DNA from: Torreya grandis
Taxonomy: Eukaryota > Streptophyta > Pinopsida > Cupressales > Taxaceae
DNA length: 64,000 nucleotides
Assembly (NCBI GenBank): GCA_037957365.1
Contig: JARHVA010002006.1
Location: forward strand, 657,501 to 721,500
Reading direction: 5' to 3'
The notes beneath the pieces are model-generated. The model was given only the letters and a program-made list of their open reading frames with translations, was not told where the DNA came from and searched no databases. Positions within the stretch are counted from its first letter, which is position 1, and every line of letters starts with the position of its first letter. This document shows, in pieces, positions 62,086 through 64,000 of the stretch. Made by a program: the position numbers and the translations under genes.

Positions 62086-63570
62086 ATAATAAAAGCACAA
62101 AGAGTTGGTAGCCAATTAAAGCCTACTTTTATTTCATGTGTTGAAAGGATATTAACACTTGAATAAACATCCAATATAATTTTCAATCAATTGACATACA
62201 TAAATAGAGATCAAACCATTGTCTAAACACAATGGATTACCTTTTTTTGAGTTATGTCACAATTGGACTTAAATAGACAATATAAATTGGAGGAATCAAT
62301 ATCGAAATACTCTCTAGTTTCACACATAAGTTCTACCTATAATTTGTCAACAATACCTACTAATAAAATCAAAAGAATTGTAGTTCTAGTCTTTTGTACC
62401 AGTCGCTAGCAGAATCGTCCTTCCCCACCAAAATCAAAAAATATCTCTCTGTTTTTATCCTCCACGAGATCGACTACCGTCATCTGTTTCCCCCAAAAAA
62501 CCCTATCCATATTTTCCAGAGGGTGTTACATCTCTCACTATAGTTTTATTCCACCCACGGCTTCATAGAATGCCAACAGACACACAGAAAAAATGTCTAC
62601 CTATATGTATAAGAGACAATAATTACATTTTCAAAATGCACTTTTAGACGTAAGTGATCTAGGTGAGTTCTCAATGATGTTTTTCACTTTGGTCAAGACC
62701 TTTTTGGGCTTTAAAGGCAATATGAAAATCTCGTCCTATTCAGGCCTGTGTGTGTCAATTTTCATTGTCAGAAAAGTTGTCTTAGCTCAAAGACAAATTT
62801 GGCTTTCCTTTACAGAATACCACTAAGTAGCACAAAGAGTATTCGCCAAGCTTTTAGAGTTCATACCTAAAGTATTACCACATAGGAATGCACCACGTTA
62901 AAATAGGTATGTGAATCCCAATTTCCATTGAATTCTTCAAACAACATTTGGTGTGACGAAGTCAGAGGAAAAATAGAGCTCGAAAAGTAAAATGTTAATT
63001 CACAAGGCCAATTCGGTGAATGTATATCTGGTTAGCCAAGCTAAGACACCCATTTACAATGCAAGATCTGTATGAAATTAAAATGTTAGATTACAACTGT
63101 GACTTGAACCACTATCTCATAAGACTGCATCAGAACCTGGGAAAAGTCTGGATAGGACTAAAAGTCTGCCAACAAGGGAAATGAAAATTTCCAATAGAAT
63201 ACTAAGGCAAATCACAATTCTACAAGATAGGTGGTGAAGGGGAAATTTGAAAAATCAATATGAGCAATCTATCAATATAATGGATGACACAGAAGCCGAG
63301 GAAGACCAACAGGAACACACCAAACCAACAACAGGCAAACAACTAAGAAAGTAAACACTCTGTTTTTGGGTGATACATGATAGGCTATCCACCGTGGATG
63401 CTCTTGCATCATATGGGTGACCCTATCTATCTACCGTGTGTATTAGTAATAAATCCTGGCTAAAGAAAGCCAATTGAGCTATATATGTCATCACTAATTA
63501 TATATTTTAAAAAAACATTATTTGAGACAGTAGACTAGTTTAACAAAAATGTGTTTCCCTTTTCTATATA
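62086..63570 (-). other. Possible 5' LTR of Gypsy remnant, limits not found
   Basis: Follows the PBS on the expected side. The 62400-63400 part is clearly less AT-rich and more complex than its surroundings but has no open frame or domain. I could not locate the outer TG or CA terminus or a partner LTR in the window. Confidence 0.35.
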
Positions 63571-63576
63571 TAAACA

Positions 63577-63864
63577 AAATTAATGGATAAGAGACAACAA
63601 AAATATCATTCACCAATATGTGGATGTAAGTTTCAGATTAGGATTCAATATTTGTGGACACGTTTTTTAATAGCTTTAGGGGGAATATAAATATAATATC
63701 AATCACATTCCATCCAAATGAAATTAATGGATAAGATATAACAAAAGTGTCATCACAAATATGTGGGTGTAAGTTTCCAGAGAGGGATTTAAGACTTGTT
63801 GATACGTTTTGGACTATCTTCAATGACATTATAAATACAAGATTCATCATATCTTATCCAAAAC
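63577..63864. repeat. 144-bp tandem duplication (two diverged units)
   Basis: AAATTAATGGATAAGA begins at 63577 and 63721. Both units continue with CAATATGTGGATGTAAGTTT versus CAAATATGTGGGTGTAAGTT, GATACGTTTT versus GACACGTTTT, and ATAAATA. Roughly 75-80% similar by eye. Confidence 0.85.
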
Positions 63865-63966
63865 AGGGTTAAATCATAATGATAAATAAAATATTGGTGT
63901 AATTATTGAAAGTGTTATATATTTCTATTTTTAAAAAAATCATGTGAAATGATTTTATGTTAGAAA

Positions 63967-64000
63967 CGCATGCGCGTGTACACACACACACACACACGCA
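63967..64000. repeat. (CA)n microsatellite at window end
   Basis: CGCATGCGCGTGTACACACA followed by a CA run that reaches the last bases of the window and may continue. Confidence 0.9.

Overview
This window looks like intergenic DNA from a large, repeat-rich seed-plant nuclear genome. A gymnosperm is my guess from the element sizes, but nothing in the sequence proves it. The DNA is AT-rich, carries long CT/GA/TA/CA microsatellites, and I found no intact host protein gene, rRNA gene or functional tRNA gene. Nearly everything I can assign is a retrotransposon or a remnant of one: Ty1/Copia, Ty3/Gypsy, a very-long-LTR non-autonomous (LARD-like) element, at least four L1-type LINE pieces, a tRNA-derived SINE and a foldback/MITE-like element.

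Layout. 1-6602: tandem array of a minus-strand Copia retrotransposon, LTR(end)-internal-LTR-internal-LTR. The two internal regions are each 2,058 bp and the LTRs about 1.2 kb, with PBS and PPT at every junction. 6603-9820: copy 1 of a dispersed ~3.2-kb repeat ('A') that the Copia array interrupts. 10.1-10.6 kb: decayed minus-strand coding DNA with a 17-residue repeat. 11.6-11.85 kb: cluster of quasi-palindromes. 12.3-21.2 kb: LINE debris, with a minus-strand reverse-transcriptase end and a plus-strand ORF1 end, lying inside a pair of ~0.53-kb direct repeats ('B'). 22.7-24.0 kb: large CT microsatellites and a 92-bp duplication. 25.28-25.52 kb: Gypsy pol scrap. 25,582-28,738 and 40,463-40,734: copy 2 of repeat A, split by an 11.7-kb element (28,739-40,462) with ~4.7-kb LTRs and a 2.3-kb non-coding interior. 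42.5-43.0 kb: LINE RNase H end. 43-55.6 kb: mostly unassignable old repeat DNA, with a 41-bp minisatellite at 46.1-46.5 kb. 56.1-56.5 kb: possible RPA1-like OB-fold remnant. 56.7-57.65 kb: compound microsatellites with a 118-bp-arm inverted repeat. 57.9-58.2 kb: SINE. 58.4-58.7 kb: inverted-repeat element. 59.3-61.2 kb: plus-strand LINE ORF1 plus endonuclease. 61.2-62.1 kb: minus-strand Gypsy gag and PBS. 62.1-64.0 kb: possible LTR or unknown DNA, a 144-bp tandem duplication and a CA repeat.

The elements give a relative order of events. Repeat A is older than both the Copia array and the long-LTR element, because each interrupts one A copy while the other copy preserves the uninterrupted site. 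Nothing here can make a complete autonomous element: every pol, gag and ORF1/ORF2 segment carries stops, frameshifts or deletions. The most notable signals are the duplicated Copia array whose U3 and interior carry clusters of dyad-symmetric ACCGAC/GTCGGT motifs identical to the plant DRE/CRT core, the LARD-like element, an ORF1-only LINE copy beside an oppositely oriented LINE 3' half, and a long hairpin whose loop is a microsatellite.
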